64,000 bases of DNA. Origin: Methylobacterium brachythecii (GTDB taxonomy: Bacteria; Pseudomonadota; Alphaproteobacteria; Rhizobiales; Beijerinckiaceae). A program made the position numbers and the translations under genes. Below, piece by piece: positions 26,100-35,168 of this stretch; position 1 is the first letter of the stretch, and every line of letters begins with the position of its first letter. The DNA lies in assembly GCF_014196345.1 (NCBI RefSeq), contig NZ_JACIDN010000005.1:434001-498000 (forward strand), given 5' to 3'. The notes under the pieces were generated by a model. It was not told the DNA's origin. It saw nothing but the letters and a program-made list of their open reading frames with translations, and did no database searches.

Positions 26100-27038
26100 T
26101 CAGGCTGGCAAACGTGCCCGCGGGTCCACTCGCGCGATGCGCGACAGCAGGTAATCGACCTCCGCTTTCGCCTGCGCGGTGAGCCCCATCGACGGCTTTC
26201 GCTGGGCGTCCGATGTGAAGATGCCGCGCCGCTTGAAGACGTATTTGCGGACCGCCAAGCCCAGCGGACCCTGCTGCTGCTCGTAGCGCAGATAGGGCAG
26301 ATGCGCGTCGAACAGATCGTGCGCTTCGTCGCGGCGGCCGGCCGCGTTGAGCTTGACCACATCCACCAGCATCTCCGGAAAGGCGTAGCCGGTATTGGCG
26401 CCGTCGGCACCGCGCTCGACCTCGAAATCGAGGAAGAGGCCGCCATTGCCGACGAGGATCGCGATGTGGCGCATCGAGCCGTCGCGCTCGAAGCCGCGCA
26501 GGGCCGTGATCTTTTCGAGCCCCGGCCAATCCTCGTGCTTGAGCATCACGCACGACTCGTTCTCGCTGACGATCCGGCGGATCACGGCCGGTGTCATCTG
26601 CACCGAGAAGGTCAGCGGGTAATCCTGGAGGATGAACGGCACGTCCGGGCCGATCGCCTCCACCGCGTTGCGGTAATAGCCGACGATCTGGTCGTCGGTG
26701 CGCAGCGTGTTCGGCGGCGCGATCATGACGCCGGCCGCGCCGATCTCCATCACCTCCCGGGCAAGCGAGCGCATGGCGGCGAAGCCCGGCGCCGACACTC
26801 CGACCACGACCGGCAGACTAGTGCGGCCGATGACGCGGCGCGCGATGGCGACGCCCTCGGCATGGTCGAGCTTCGGCGCCTCGCCGAGCTGCCCGAGAAT
26901 GGTGATGCCGTCGACTTCTGCGCCGACGAAGAAGTCGGTCATGCGGTCGAGGGAGGCCTCGTCGACGCGGCCGTCGTCGAGGAAAGGCGTCGGCGCGATC
27001 GGCACGACGCCTCGGATGTCGCTGGTCAGGGCTGGCAT
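26100..27038 (-). CDS. DapA-family aldolase/dehydratase (dihydrodipicolinate synthase family)
   Basis: This is a class I, Schiff-base TIM-barrel lyase of 312 residues. The expected Tyr (FILQDYP, Tyr140) and Schiff-base Lys (SCVMLKHED, Lys167) are present; the usual GTTGE motif reads GQLGE. Members act in lysine synthesis or as sugar-acid aldolases/dehydratases. Within a sugar-acid cluster, a role on a 2-keto-3-deoxy acid is more likely than lysine synthesis. The start is set at MPALTSDIRG with AGGA upstream rather than at the longer frame. It is the last gene of the leftward operon. Confidence 0.88.
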   Translation of the reverse strand: MPALTSDIRGVVPIAPTPFLDDGRVDEASLDRMTDFFVGAEVDGITILGQLGEAPKLDHAEGVAIARRVIGRTSLPVVVGVSAPGFAAMRSLAREVMEIGAAGVMIAPPNTLRTDDQIVGYYRNAVEAIGPDVPFILQDYPLTFSVQMTPAVIRRIVSENESCVMLKHEDWPGLEKITALRGFERDGSMRHIAILVGNGGLFLDFEVERGADGANTGYAFPEMLVDVVKLNAAGRRDEAHDLFDAHLPYLRYEQQQGPLGLAVRKYVFKRRGIFTSDAQRKPSMGLTAQAKAEVDYLLSRIARVDPRARLPA

Positions 27039-27054
27039 GGGTGATGTCCTCCGC

Positions 27055-27840
27055 TCAGATGCTGGGGATGAGGCCGCCATCGACGCGGATCACCGAGCCG
27101 GTGAGGTAGGAGGCGCGGGCGCTCGCCAGGAAGGCGACGGTGCTCCCGTATTCCTCCGGATCGCCGTAGCGGCCGAGCGGGATCGAGCCGGTGCTCTCGG
27201 TCTGCACCTCCTCGACGCTGCGGCCCTCGCGCTTGGCCTTGGCTTCGTCGAGGGCGACGATACGCTTCGTCGCGATGCGCCCGGGCAGAACGATGTTCGC
27301 GGTGATGCCGTCGCGGCCGACCTCGCGCGCGAGCGTCTTGGACCAGCCGACGAGCGACAGGCGCAGCGCGTTCGAGACGGCGAGGTTCGGGATTGGAGCG
27401 ACCACGCCCGAGGACGTGCTGGTGATGATCCGGCCCCACTTCTTCTCGCGCATGCCCGGCAGAACGCGGTCGGTCAGCGCGATCACCGAAAGCACCATCG
27501 CCTGGAAATGCTTGCTCCAGAGCTCGGTGGGCTGGCCGGAGGCGGGGGTCGGCGGCGGCCCGCCGGTATTGTTCACGAGCACGTCCACGGTGCCGAAGCG
27601 CTTCTCGATGGCGGAGACGTGGGTTTCGATCTGCGAAAGGTCGGCGAGGTCCCATGGCAGGGTGACGCCCTCGGCGCCGGCTGTCTCGACGTCCTTCAGG
27701 GTCGCGTCGAGGGAGGCCTGATCGATGTCGCCGAGTGCGAGCCGCGCCCCCTCCGCCGCCAGCGCGACGGCGATGGCGCGGCCGAGGCCACCGCCCGCAC
27801 CGAGAACCAGGGCGGTCTTGCCGCGTAATCCGAGATCCAT
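27055..27840 (-). CDS. SDR-fold protein lacking the YxxxK catalytic pair
   Basis: This Rossmann-fold short-chain dehydrogenase relative of 261 residues has VLGAGGGLGRAI (nucleotide site), VNNTGG and STSSG. Where YSASK is expected it reads AVSNALRLS, so Tyr and Lys are replaced by Val and Leu. Such SNALR-type members form a known divergent subgroup; the mechanism is unclear. It sits between the DapA-family and RraA-type genes in the leftward operon. Confidence 0.88.
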   Translation of the reverse strand: MDLGLRGKTALVLGAGGGLGRAIAVALAAEGARLALGDIDQASLDATLKDVETAGAEGVTLPWDLADLSQIETHVSAIEKRFGTVDVLVNNTGGPPPTPASGQPTELWSKHFQAMVLSVIALTDRVLPGMREKKWGRIITSTSSGVVAPIPNLAVSNALRLSLVGWSKTLAREVGRDGITANIVLPGRIATKRIVALDEAKAKREGRSVEEVQTESTGSIPLGRYGDPEEYGSTVAFLASARASYLTGSVIRVDGGLIPSI

Positions 27841-27891
27841 CTCACATCCTCGTTGTCTGCAGTTCGTGCGTCTTGCGGCGGGAGCTCCGCC

Positions 27892-28587
27892 TCAGCCCTT
27901 CTCGCGCTCGTAGCGCGCGCGGGTCTCGTCGTTGGGCGGATAGAGGCCTGGCAGCGCTACGCCCTTCTCGACCTCGCGCATGATCCAGGCCTCCAAGCGC
28001 TCCTGCTCGACGGCGAGGTCGGCGACTTCCGCAGCAAGCGCCGCTGGGATCACCACTGCGCCGTCGCCATCGGCGACGATGATGTCGTCGGGGAAGACCG
28101 CCACGCCACCGCAGCCGATCGGCTCCTGCCAGCCGACGAAGTGGAGCGAGGCGACGGAGGGCGGCGCGGCGATGCCGTCGCACCAGACCGGCAGCTTGCT
28201 GTCGACCACGCCCTGCGCGTCGCGCACGACGCCGTCGGTGACGAGGGCCGCGACGCCGCGCTTGTGCATGCGCGCGCAGAGGATGTCGCCGTAGACGCCC
28301 GCCTCGCGGATGCCGCGAGCATCGATCACGGCGACGCAGCCCTCCGGCATCGCCTCGATGGCGGCGCGCGTGGAGCGCGGCGAGGACCAGGAGGCCGGCG
28401 TCGCGACGTCCTCGCGTCCGGGCACGAAGCGCATGGTGAAGGCGCGGCCGACGACGCGCGGCGTGCCGGGCGTCAGGGGGCGCGTTCCCGCCATCCAGAC
28501 CCGGCGCAGGCCCTTCTTGAGGAGGATCGTCGTCAGCGAGGCGGTGGTGACGCCGCGCAGGCGCTGGATGAGATCGGCATCGTCCAT
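27892..28587 (-). CDS. RraA-family protein, likely oxaloacetate decarboxylase/HMG-type aldolase
   Basis: This protein of 231 residues has the RraA/HMG aldolase fold. The metal- and substrate-binding segment ALVTDGVVRDAQGVV carries the conserved Arg-Asp pair. In catabolic clusters such proteins cleave 4-hydroxy-2-oxo acids or decarboxylate oxaloacetate; the RNase E-inhibitor role is restricted to true RraA. The start at 28587 has GGAGACC upstream. It is cotranscribed with the dehydratase gene located 22 bases upstream. Confidence 0.88.
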   Translation of the reverse strand: MDDADLIQRLRGVTTASLTTILLKKGLRRVWMAGTRPLTPGTPRVVGRAFTMRFVPGREDVATPASWSSPRSTRAAIEAMPEGCVAVIDARGIREAGVYGDILCARMHKRGVAALVTDGVVRDAQGVVDSKLPVWCDGIAAPPSVASLHFVGWQEPIGCGGVAVFPDDIIVADGDGAVVIPAALAAEVADLAVEQERLEAWIMREVEKGVALPGLYPPNDETRARYEREKG

Positions 28588-28609
28588 GGAGGTCTCCTGA
28601 TCTGAGCCG

Positions 28610-30325
28610 TCAGGCCTGGTCGGGGCGGCGCATGAAGGCGAAGTCGCAGCCCTCATCCGCCTGCAGCACGGTGTCGTGATAGAGCCGGGCATATCCGCGC
28701 GCGGCCCAGTCCGGTGTCGCAGGAGTCGCGCCGGAGCCCTGTTCGGCGCGGCGGCGTTCGAGTTCGGCCTCGTCGACGAGCAGGTCGATCCGGCGCCCCG
28801 GCGTGTCGAGGCGGATGCGGTCGCCGGTGCGCACGAGCCCGAGCGGGCCGCCATCGGCGGATTCGGGCGTGACGTGCAGCACGATGGTGCCGAAGGCGGT
28901 CCCCGACATGCGGGCATCCGAGATCCGCACCATGTCCTTGACGCCGGTGGCCAAAATCTTCTTCGGGATCGGCAGGTAGCCCGCCTCCGGCATGCCGGGG
29001 GCACCCTTCGGGCCTGCATTCTGCAGGACAAGGATGTCGTCGGGCGTCACGTCGAGATCCGGGTCGTCGACGCGCGCGGCCATGTCGGGGATCGAAGTGA
29101 AGACCACCGCGCGGCCCTCGTGCTGCAGCAGGGCGGGGCTCGCCGCACTGTGCTTGATCACCGCCCCGCGCGGAGCGAGGTTGCCGCGCAGGATCGCCAT
29201 GGCGCCCACCGGCTTGATCGGATCCTCGGCCGAGCGGATCACCGTCTGGCCTGGGACATCTTCGGCCTGTCCCACGACGTCCCGCAGCGTCCCACCCGCC
29301 ACGGTGGGCTGGTCGAGATCGATTAGGTCGCCGAGGCGCTTCATCAACTGCGGCATGCCGCCGGCGTGATGGAAATGCTCCATGTAGTGCTGGCCCGACG
29401 GCTTCAAGTCGATCAGCACCGGAACCTGGCGGCCGAGCCTGTCGAAGGCGTCGAGGTCGATCCGGTGCGGCGTGCGGTTGGCGATGGCGGTGAGATGGAT
29501 CAGCCCGTTGGTCGAGCCGCCGATGGCCTGGAGCACGGTGAGCGCGTTGCGGAAGGCGCCCGGCGTCAGCAGTTCGCTCGGGCGCGGGCCGCCGGACACG
29601 GCCATCTCGGCGGCGCGCCGGCCGCTGGCCTCGGCGAGGCGAACGCGCTCGGCATGGGGCGCGGGAATGGTGCCACTCATCGGCAGGGCCAGGCCCATCG
29701 CCTCGGTGATGCAGGCCATGGTGCTGGCGGTGCCCATCACCATGCAGGTGCCGACGGAGGGGGCGAGCCGGCCGTTGACCACCTCGATCTCGGCTTCGTC
29801 GATCTCCCCGGCGCGGTGCGAGCTCCAGAGCCGGCGGCAATCCGTGCATGCGCCCAAAACCTCGCCGCGGTGATGGCCGACCACCATCGGACCGGTGGGT
29901 ATCACGATGGTCGGGCGATCGGCACTCGCAGCCGCCATGATCTGGGCCGGCAGGTTCTTGTCGCAGCCACCGATGACGATGACCGCATCCATCGGCTGGG
30001 CGCGGATCATCTCCTCGGTGTCCATGGCCATGAGGTTGCGCAGGAACATCGAGGTCGGGTGGGCGAAGCTCTCGTGGATCGAGATGGTCGGAAACACCAT
30101 CGGCAGGCCGCCGGCGAGCATGACGCCGCGCATGGCCGCCTCGATCAGCGTCGGCACGTTGCCGTGGCACGGATTGTAGTCGCTGGAGGTGTCGGTGATG
30201 CCGACGATCGGCCGGTCGAGGGCATCGTCCGAATAGCCGGCAGCCTTGATGAAGGCCTTGCGCAGGAACAGCGAGAAGCCCGCATCCCCGTAGCTCGTCA
30301 GGCCCTTACGAAGTCCCGTACTCAT
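28610..30325 (-). CDS. IlvD/Edd-family sugar-acid dehydratase
   Basis: This iron-sulfur dehydratase of 571 residues converts a 2,3-dihydroxy acid to the 2-keto-3-deoxy acid. The cluster cysteines are visible in VIGGCDKNLPAQ, GACTDCRRLW and SVGTCMVMGTAS, along with the family segment ITDTSSDYNPCHGNV. The family splits into dihydroxyacid dehydratase (valine pathway), phosphogluconate dehydratase, and arabonate/xylonate dehydratases. Neighbouring lactonase, aldolases and MFS carriers favour a sugar-acid substrate. Confidence 0.9.
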   Translation of the reverse strand: MSTGLRKGLTSYGDAGFSLFLRKAFIKAAGYSDDALDRPIVGITDTSSDYNPCHGNVPTLIEAAMRGVMLAGGLPMVFPTISIHESFAHPTSMFLRNLMAMDTEEMIRAQPMDAVIVIGGCDKNLPAQIMAAASADRPTIVIPTGPMVVGHHRGEVLGACTDCRRLWSSHRAGEIDEAEIEVVNGRLAPSVGTCMVMGTASTMACITEAMGLALPMSGTIPAPHAERVRLAEASGRRAAEMAVSGGPRPSELLTPGAFRNALTVLQAIGGSTNGLIHLTAIANRTPHRIDLDAFDRLGRQVPVLIDLKPSGQHYMEHFHHAGGMPQLMKRLGDLIDLDQPTVAGGTLRDVVGQAEDVPGQTVIRSAEDPIKPVGAMAILRGNLAPRGAVIKHSAASPALLQHEGRAVVFTSIPDMAARVDDPDLDVTPDDILVLQNAGPKGAPGMPEAGYLPIPKKILATGVKDMVRISDARMSGTAFGTIVLHVTPESADGGPLGLVRTGDRIRLDTPGRRIDLLVDEAELERRRAEQGSGATPATPDWAARGYARLYHDTVLQADEGCDFAFMRRPDQA

Positions 30326-30389
30326 GAGGTGGGTCTCGTTGCGCGTGAAGGAAAGCGAGGGCGCTCGGACGCGCCCTCGCGAGGCGGGC

Positions 30390-31718
30390 TCAGGCGCTCT
30401 GCTTGCTCAGGGCGACTCGCGGCTCGCGAGCCTCGGCGAAGCGCTGGTTGACCACGAGGATCGTCACGATGGCCCCGCTCAGCGCCAGGCCTCCGAGGAA
30501 GTAGAGGCCGGCCTGGAAGCTTCCGGTCGCCTCGCGAACCCAGCCGACGATCGAGGGCGCGACGAAGCCGCCGAGATTGCCGATGCAGTTGATGACCGCG
30601 ATGCCGGCGGCCGCCGCGCTGCCGGTCAGGAATAGCGAGGGCAGCGCCCAGAACGGCGCCTTGGCGCCGTAGAGCCCGACGGCTGCGAGCGACATGAAGG
30701 CAACCGCCCAGAGCGATCCCGTCAGGTAGCCGGCCCCGACCATGCCGAGCGCGGTGAAGACGAGCGCCGTAACGAGGGTCAGACGCCGGTCGTTGTAGGT
30801 ATCGGAGACGTAGCCGAAGACTAGGCCGCCGATCGTGCCGAACACGTAGGGCACCGCCGTCATCAGGCCGGACTGCATGTCCGAGAGGCCGGTGCTCTTG
30901 AGGATCTGCGGGAGGAAGAAGGCCAGGCCCAGATTGGCGCCCGTATTGGCGAAGTAGATGAACGACAGGGCCGCCATGCGCGGATCGGTGAAGGCGGTCT
31001 TGAGGCTGCTGCCATGGGTCGCCGCCACGCCGCGCTGCTCCTCGTCGAGGATCGATTGTAGCTTGTCCCGGTCGGCCGGGGCGAGCCATTTCGCGTCCTT
31101 CGGACGGTCCGGGATCATGAACAGGAACATGATGCCGAACAGGCTGGTGGGCAGGCCCTCGAGGATGAACAGCCACTGCCAGCCCTTCAGACCCAGCAGG
31201 CCGTCCAGGTGCAGGATCGCGGTGGAGAGCGGTGCGCCGATCGCCAGCGAGACCGGGATCGCGACGGAGAAGGCGCCGAACATCCGGGCGCGGTACTCCT
31301 TCGGGAACCAGTAGGTCATGTAGAGGATGACGCCGGGATAGAAGCCGGCCTCGGCCGCGCCGAGCAGCAGGCGCATGGCGAGGAAGCTCTTCTCGCCCTG
31401 CACGAAGATCATCGCGGCCGAGATCAGGCCCCAGGTGATCATGATGCGCGCGATCCAGCGACGCGCGCCGACCTTTTCCATGATCAGGTTGCTCGGCACT
31501 TCCGCGAAGAAGTAGCCGATGAAGAACACGCCGGCCCCGAAGCCGAACACCGCAGGGCCGATGCCGAGCTCGGCGTTCATCTTCAACGCGGCGAAGCCGA
31601 CGTTGATGCGGTCGATATAGGCCATGACGTAGCCGATGAAGAGCAGCGGCATCAGCCTGACGAAGGCCTGTTTGAAGATGCGGTCGCGGGTCGCTTTCTC
31701 GCTGTCGGCGTCGCTCAT
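30390..31718 (-). CDS. MFS transporter, anion:cation symporter (sugar-acid) family, copy 1
   Basis: This 12-helix permease is related to tartrate, phthalate and glucarate carriers (ACS family). It has 442 residues when started at MSDADSEKAT with GGAGGA upstream. The loop motif after helix 2 (NLIMEKVGARRWIARIMITW) and the central loop (IPDRPKDAKWLAPADRDK) are typical. It likely imports the sugar acid handled by the operon. Confidence 0.9.
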   Translation of the reverse strand: MSDADSEKATRDRIFKQAFVRLMPLLFIGYVMAYIDRINVGFAALKMNAELGIGPAVFGFGAGVFFIGYFFAEVPSNLIMEKVGARRWIARIMITWGLISAAMIFVQGEKSFLAMRLLLGAAEAGFYPGVILYMTYWFPKEYRARMFGAFSVAIPVSLAIGAPLSTAILHLDGLLGLKGWQWLFILEGLPTSLFGIMFLFMIPDRPKDAKWLAPADRDKLQSILDEEQRGVAATHGSSLKTAFTDPRMAALSFIYFANTGANLGLAFFLPQILKSTGLSDMQSGLMTAVPYVFGTIGGLVFGYVSDTYNDRRLTLVTALVFTALGMVGAGYLTGSLWAVAFMSLAAVGLYGAKAPFWALPSLFLTGSAAAAGIAVINCIGNLGGFVAPSIVGWVREATGSFQAGLYFLGGLALSGAIVTILVVNQRFAEAREPRVALSKQSA

Positions 31719-31797
31719 GGGTTCCTCCAAGATCTTGTCGTTGTTTCTGTTCGGTCCGGCGGGATGGCGTCCCGCCCAAGTCCAAAGGTCGTGCGCC

Positions 31798-32967
31798 TCA
31801 CCCCGTCGTTGCGGAGAAGGCGATGGTGACCGGGCTCAGCGTCTTCACGGTCTGGCCCGTGGCACTCAGCGCGCCGCTGGACGGGTCCGCGCGAAGCTGG
31901 ACGAGCGTGTCGCCCTGCTCGTTCGCCGCGTAGAAGAACGCTTGCTCGGGGTCGAAGGCGATGAAGCGCGGGTCGCGCCCCTGCGTCGGCTCCCAGCCTT
32001 TCGGGGTGAGGAGGCCGGTGGCCGGATCGGCGGAAAAGATCGCCACGTCGTCGCTGCCCCGGTTCGAGCAGTAGACGGAGCGGCCATCCCGCGAGACGGC
32101 GATCTCGGCGGCGGTGCTGGCGCCGAAGAAGGTGCTCGGCAGCGTCGTGATCACCTGCCGGGGTGTCAGTTTTCCGGTCGCGGCATCCCAGCCGTAGGTC
32201 GTGGCGGTGCTGTCGAGTTCATTCACGACCCAGGCGACGGGCAGCTTGGGGTGGAAGGCGAGATGGCGCGGGCCGGCGCCCGGACGGCTGTCGACCGATT
32301 CGGCTGGAGTCAGGCGGCCAGCGGCAGCGTCCCAGCCGAAGACGAAGACGCGGTCGAGGCCCTTGTCTGGCACGATCACGAAGCGGCCGGACGGGTCGAA
32401 CACCACGTGATGCGGATGGGAGGCCGTCTGCTCGACGCGGTGCGGTCCGGGCGTCCCCTCCAGGGGGATCAGTTGATGCTGGTCGCTCAATCCACCATCG
32501 GGCCGGATGCCGAGCACCGCGACGCTGCCGCTCGAATAATTCGCAACGACGAGGAAGCGGTTCGACGGGTCGATGGCGAGGTGGACGCCGTTCTTGCCGC
32601 CGGTCGCCGCCCGGTTGAGGGCGGTGAGCGTGCCGGTCGATGGGTCGACTGTGAAGGCGTCGGCGTAGTCGAGGTCGCCGTGGACGACGTAGAGGAAACG
32701 GCCGTCCCGGCTGAGGATCAGGAAGGACGGGTTGACGCTGTCGGGCACGCGCTGGGCATGGGTCCAGGCCCCGGTCTTCGCATCGATGGCGAAGACGTTG
32801 ATGCCGTCACCGCGCGCCTTGCGCTGCTCGGTGGTGAAGCAGCCGACATAGGCGAAGCGCGGCTTGCCTGTCGCACCCTCCGCGAAGGCCGCCCTTCCCG
32901 GCATGAGCGCGGCAAGCGCCGCCGCGCCTTCGAGCATCGTCCTGCGGCTGATCGTGCCCTGGGTCAT
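31798..32967 (-). CDS. Tat-exported lactonase, seven-bladed propeller (YbhE family)
   Basis: This beta-propeller lactonase of 389 residues is related to 6-phosphogluconolactonase Pgl. The N-terminus TISRRTMLEGAAALAALMPG carries a twin-arginine signal, so it works in the periplasm. Propeller repeats include GPRHLAFHPKLPVAWVVNEL and PHHVVFDPSGRFVIVPDKG. It may open a sugar lactone before uptake by the neighbouring MFS carriers, matching the other Tat-exported hydrolase of the cluster (41486). Confidence 0.88.
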   Translation of the reverse strand: MTQGTISRRTMLEGAAALAALMPGRAAFAEGATGKPRFAYVGCFTTEQRKARGDGINVFAIDAKTGAWTHAQRVPDSVNPSFLILSRDGRFLYVVHGDLDYADAFTVDPSTGTLTALNRAATGGKNGVHLAIDPSNRFLVVANYSSGSVAVLGIRPDGGLSDQHQLIPLEGTPGPHRVEQTASHPHHVVFDPSGRFVIVPDKGLDRVFVFGWDAAAGRLTPAESVDSRPGAGPRHLAFHPKLPVAWVVNELDSTATTYGWDAATGKLTPRQVITTLPSTFFGASTAAEIAVSRDGRSVYCSNRGSDDVAIFSADPATGLLTPKGWEPTQGRDPRFIAFDPEQAFFYAANEQGDTLVQLRADPSSGALSATGQTVKTLSPVTIAFSATTG

Positions 32968-32996
32968 GCTCGGTCTGCCTCCCGTGCCGGTGACAA

Positions 32997-34346
32997 TCAG
33001 GCGGTGGTCGGGCTGGCGGCCGGAAGAGCCCGATCAGCCTGAGGCGCCGCTTTTGGGGCGCCGCCGAAGGGCTCGATGGTTCCGACCACGAAGATGTAGT
33101 TGAGCGCGCCGAGGATGCAGACGCCGCCGGCGAGCAGCAGCGGCCCGAGGAAGGAGCCGCCGGAGAGCCAGAGCATCAGGCCCGTGACGCTGGTGATGCC
33201 GACGCCCGCGAGGTTCGAGGCGAAGTTCTGGATGCCGCCGATCGAGGCGACGTGGGCCTTCGAGGGCGCCACGTCGGCCGGTACGCACCAGATCACCGCC
33301 GCGGTGAAGGCGAGCGCGGCATAGGTGATCGAGAACAGGATCAGCATCAGCGCGATGCTGTCGGTGAAGGCCGCAAACGCGATCACCGAGGAGGTCAGCA
33401 TGCCGCCCGCCAGGCAGATTTTCCGAGATGCGGTGAGCGAGAAGCCGCGATGGAACAGGTGGTCGGTCATCCAGCCGCCGAGCACGCTGCCGGGCAGGCT
33501 CATCAGGGCCGGGATCGCGCCGAGCGTGCCGAGCTGGCCCAGCGAGAAGCCCTTCGCGCTGACCAGGTAGGTCGGGAACCACGTGATGAAGAAGTACTTC
33601 ACGAAGTTCATGCAGAAGAAGCCGATCATCATCCCCCACATCGTCCGGTACTTGAACAGGGACGACCACGGCACATGCGCGGCGGGGGCCTGATCGGTCT
33701 CGACGCCTTCGCGGAGCGCGGCGAGCTGTTGCGGGGTGATGCTCCTGTCGTTCTCGGGCTCGCGGTAGATCAGCAGCCAGAACAGCACCCAGACCAGGCC
33801 GAGGGCGCCGGTGACATAGAACGACACCCGCCAATCCCAGGTGTGGATCAGCCAGGCGACCAACGGCAGGGCGATGGCCGTCCCGGCCTGCGGGCCGGCA
33901 TCGAACAGGCCGCTGGCGAGACCGCGCTCGCGTTTCGGGAACCAGCCATAGACCACCTTCACGCAGGCGGGGTTCGACCCGGCCTCACCGATGCCGAGCA
34001 TCATGCGGGAGCCGAACATCGTCGCGACCGAATTGGCGAAGCCCGTCACGACGGTGAAGATCGACCACCAGGCGGCGGAGAGGGCGAGGCCGATCTTCGC
34101 GCCGATCCTATCGGTGAACCAGCCGGCGGGGAGCTGTCCGAAGGCGTAGGTCCAGAAGAACGCGCCGAGGATCAGCCCCATCTCGCCGTCGTTGAAGCCG
34201 AGCTCCTTCTTGATGTGCGGAGCCGCGATGGCGAGGTTGATGCGGTCGACATAGCTGATCCCGAGGATCAGGAAGCACAGCAGGATCATCACCCAGCGGA
34301 TCGCGGGCAGGGCGACTTTCTCGTGCGTGGTCTCGGGCATCGACAT
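32997..34346 (-). CDS. MFS transporter, anion:cation symporter (sugar-acid) family, copy 2
   Basis: This is a second 12-helix ACS-type permease, 449 residues, close in style to galactonate/glucarate carriers (GISYVDRINLAIAAPHIKKE; FGQLPAGWFTDRIGAKIGLA). It is not a recent duplicate of copy 1: the sequences differ widely. Two carriers in one operon suggest two related acids or an importer and an exporter. Confidence 0.9.
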   Translation of the reverse strand: MSMPETTHEKVALPAIRWVMILLCFLILGISYVDRINLAIAAPHIKKELGFNDGEMGLILGAFFWTYAFGQLPAGWFTDRIGAKIGLALSAAWWSIFTVVTGFANSVATMFGSRMMLGIGEAGSNPACVKVVYGWFPKRERGLASGLFDAGPQAGTAIALPLVAWLIHTWDWRVSFYVTGALGLVWVLFWLLIYREPENDRSITPQQLAALREGVETDQAPAAHVPWSSLFKYRTMWGMMIGFFCMNFVKYFFITWFPTYLVSAKGFSLGQLGTLGAIPALMSLPGSVLGGWMTDHLFHRGFSLTASRKICLAGGMLTSSVIAFAAFTDSIALMLILFSITYAALAFTAAVIWCVPADVAPSKAHVASIGGIQNFASNLAGVGITSVTGLMLWLSGGSFLGPLLLAGGVCILGALNYIFVVGTIEPFGGAPKAAPQADRALPAASPTTA

Positions 34347-34420
34347 GGTTCGCGTCGCGTCTTCGATGAACTGTGATCGCCGATGGCGGGGACGGCCGAT
34401 GGGCGAGGGGAGGGCGGCCG

Positions 34421-35134
34421 TCAGGAGGCCGGTTCGAGCCCGCTCGACCGATAGGCTTCGGCCGCGCTCGGATCGGTGAGGATGGAGAGGAAGCGCTGCG
34501 CCGCGTCGGGCGCGGTCGCCTCGCGCAGGATCGCGGCGCAGAAGGTGGTCTCTTCCTGGGCGCCCTCAGGGTAGGGGCCGACCACCTCGATGCCCGGCAC
34601 CACCATCAGTTCGGAGATCTGCTGGACGGCTATGTCGGCCTCGCCCGAGACGAGCTTCGTCGCAGTGAACCCGGCCGGGATGATCGTCGCCCGGGCGTTG
34701 ACCGCGTCAGCGATGCCGAGCCGCGGCAGCAGGCCGGCGAAGTAGATGCCGCTGGCACCGGCCCGCGAATAAGCGACCGAGCGCGCCCCCGTCAGGGTGC
34801 TCTTGAAGGCCTCCAGCGTGTCGATGCGCGGATGCGGGGCGCCCGCCTTGACCGCGACGCCGTAGCGCGAGCGGCAGACGTCGACGCGGCTCTCCGGATG
34901 GATCAGCCCCTCGGCTTCGAGCGTGTCCATGGCGCCGGAGAGCACCAGCACCATGTCCGGCCGCCCCCCCTCGGCGAGCCTGTCCTGGATGACGGTGGTC
35001 GGTGCCCACATGATGTCGAGCGTGTCGCCCTGCGCTGCGAAGGTCGGGATCAGGCTCGCGTCGAAGGCGCCCTTGACCACCAGGGCGCACATGGCCTGGA
35101 CAGCCTCGCCCCGCACCGTCCTGCCGTCGGCCAT
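34421..35134 (-). CDS. ModA-like substrate-binding-fold protein without signal peptide
   Basis: This protein of about 237 residues has the extracellular solute-binding fold (SBP_bac_11), seen in IMWAPTTVIQDRLAEGGRPD, ARSVAYSRAGASGIYFAGLL and GEADIAVQQISELMVVPGIE. The N-terminus (ADGRTVRGEAVQAMCALVVK) has no export signal, so it probably stays in the cytoplasm. A GTG start at 35176, overlapping the oxidase stop, is also possible. No permease or ATPase gene is next to it. It may sense or sequester a small anion. Function unknown. Confidence 0.8.
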   Translation of the reverse strand: MADGRTVRGEAVQAMCALVVKGAFDASLIPTFAAQGDTLDIMWAPTTVIQDRLAEGGRPDMVLVLSGAMDTLEAEGLIHPESRVDVCRSRYGVAVKAGAPHPRIDTLEAFKSTLTGARSVAYSRAGASGIYFAGLLPRLGIADAVNARATIIPAGFTATKLVSGEADIAVQQISELMVVPGIEVVGPYPEGAQEETTFCAAILREATAPDAAQRFLSILTDPSAAEAYRSSGLEPAS

Positions 35135-35168
35135 GCCGCGTTCCGTTCCCTGGTTTTCAGTGGGCCGC

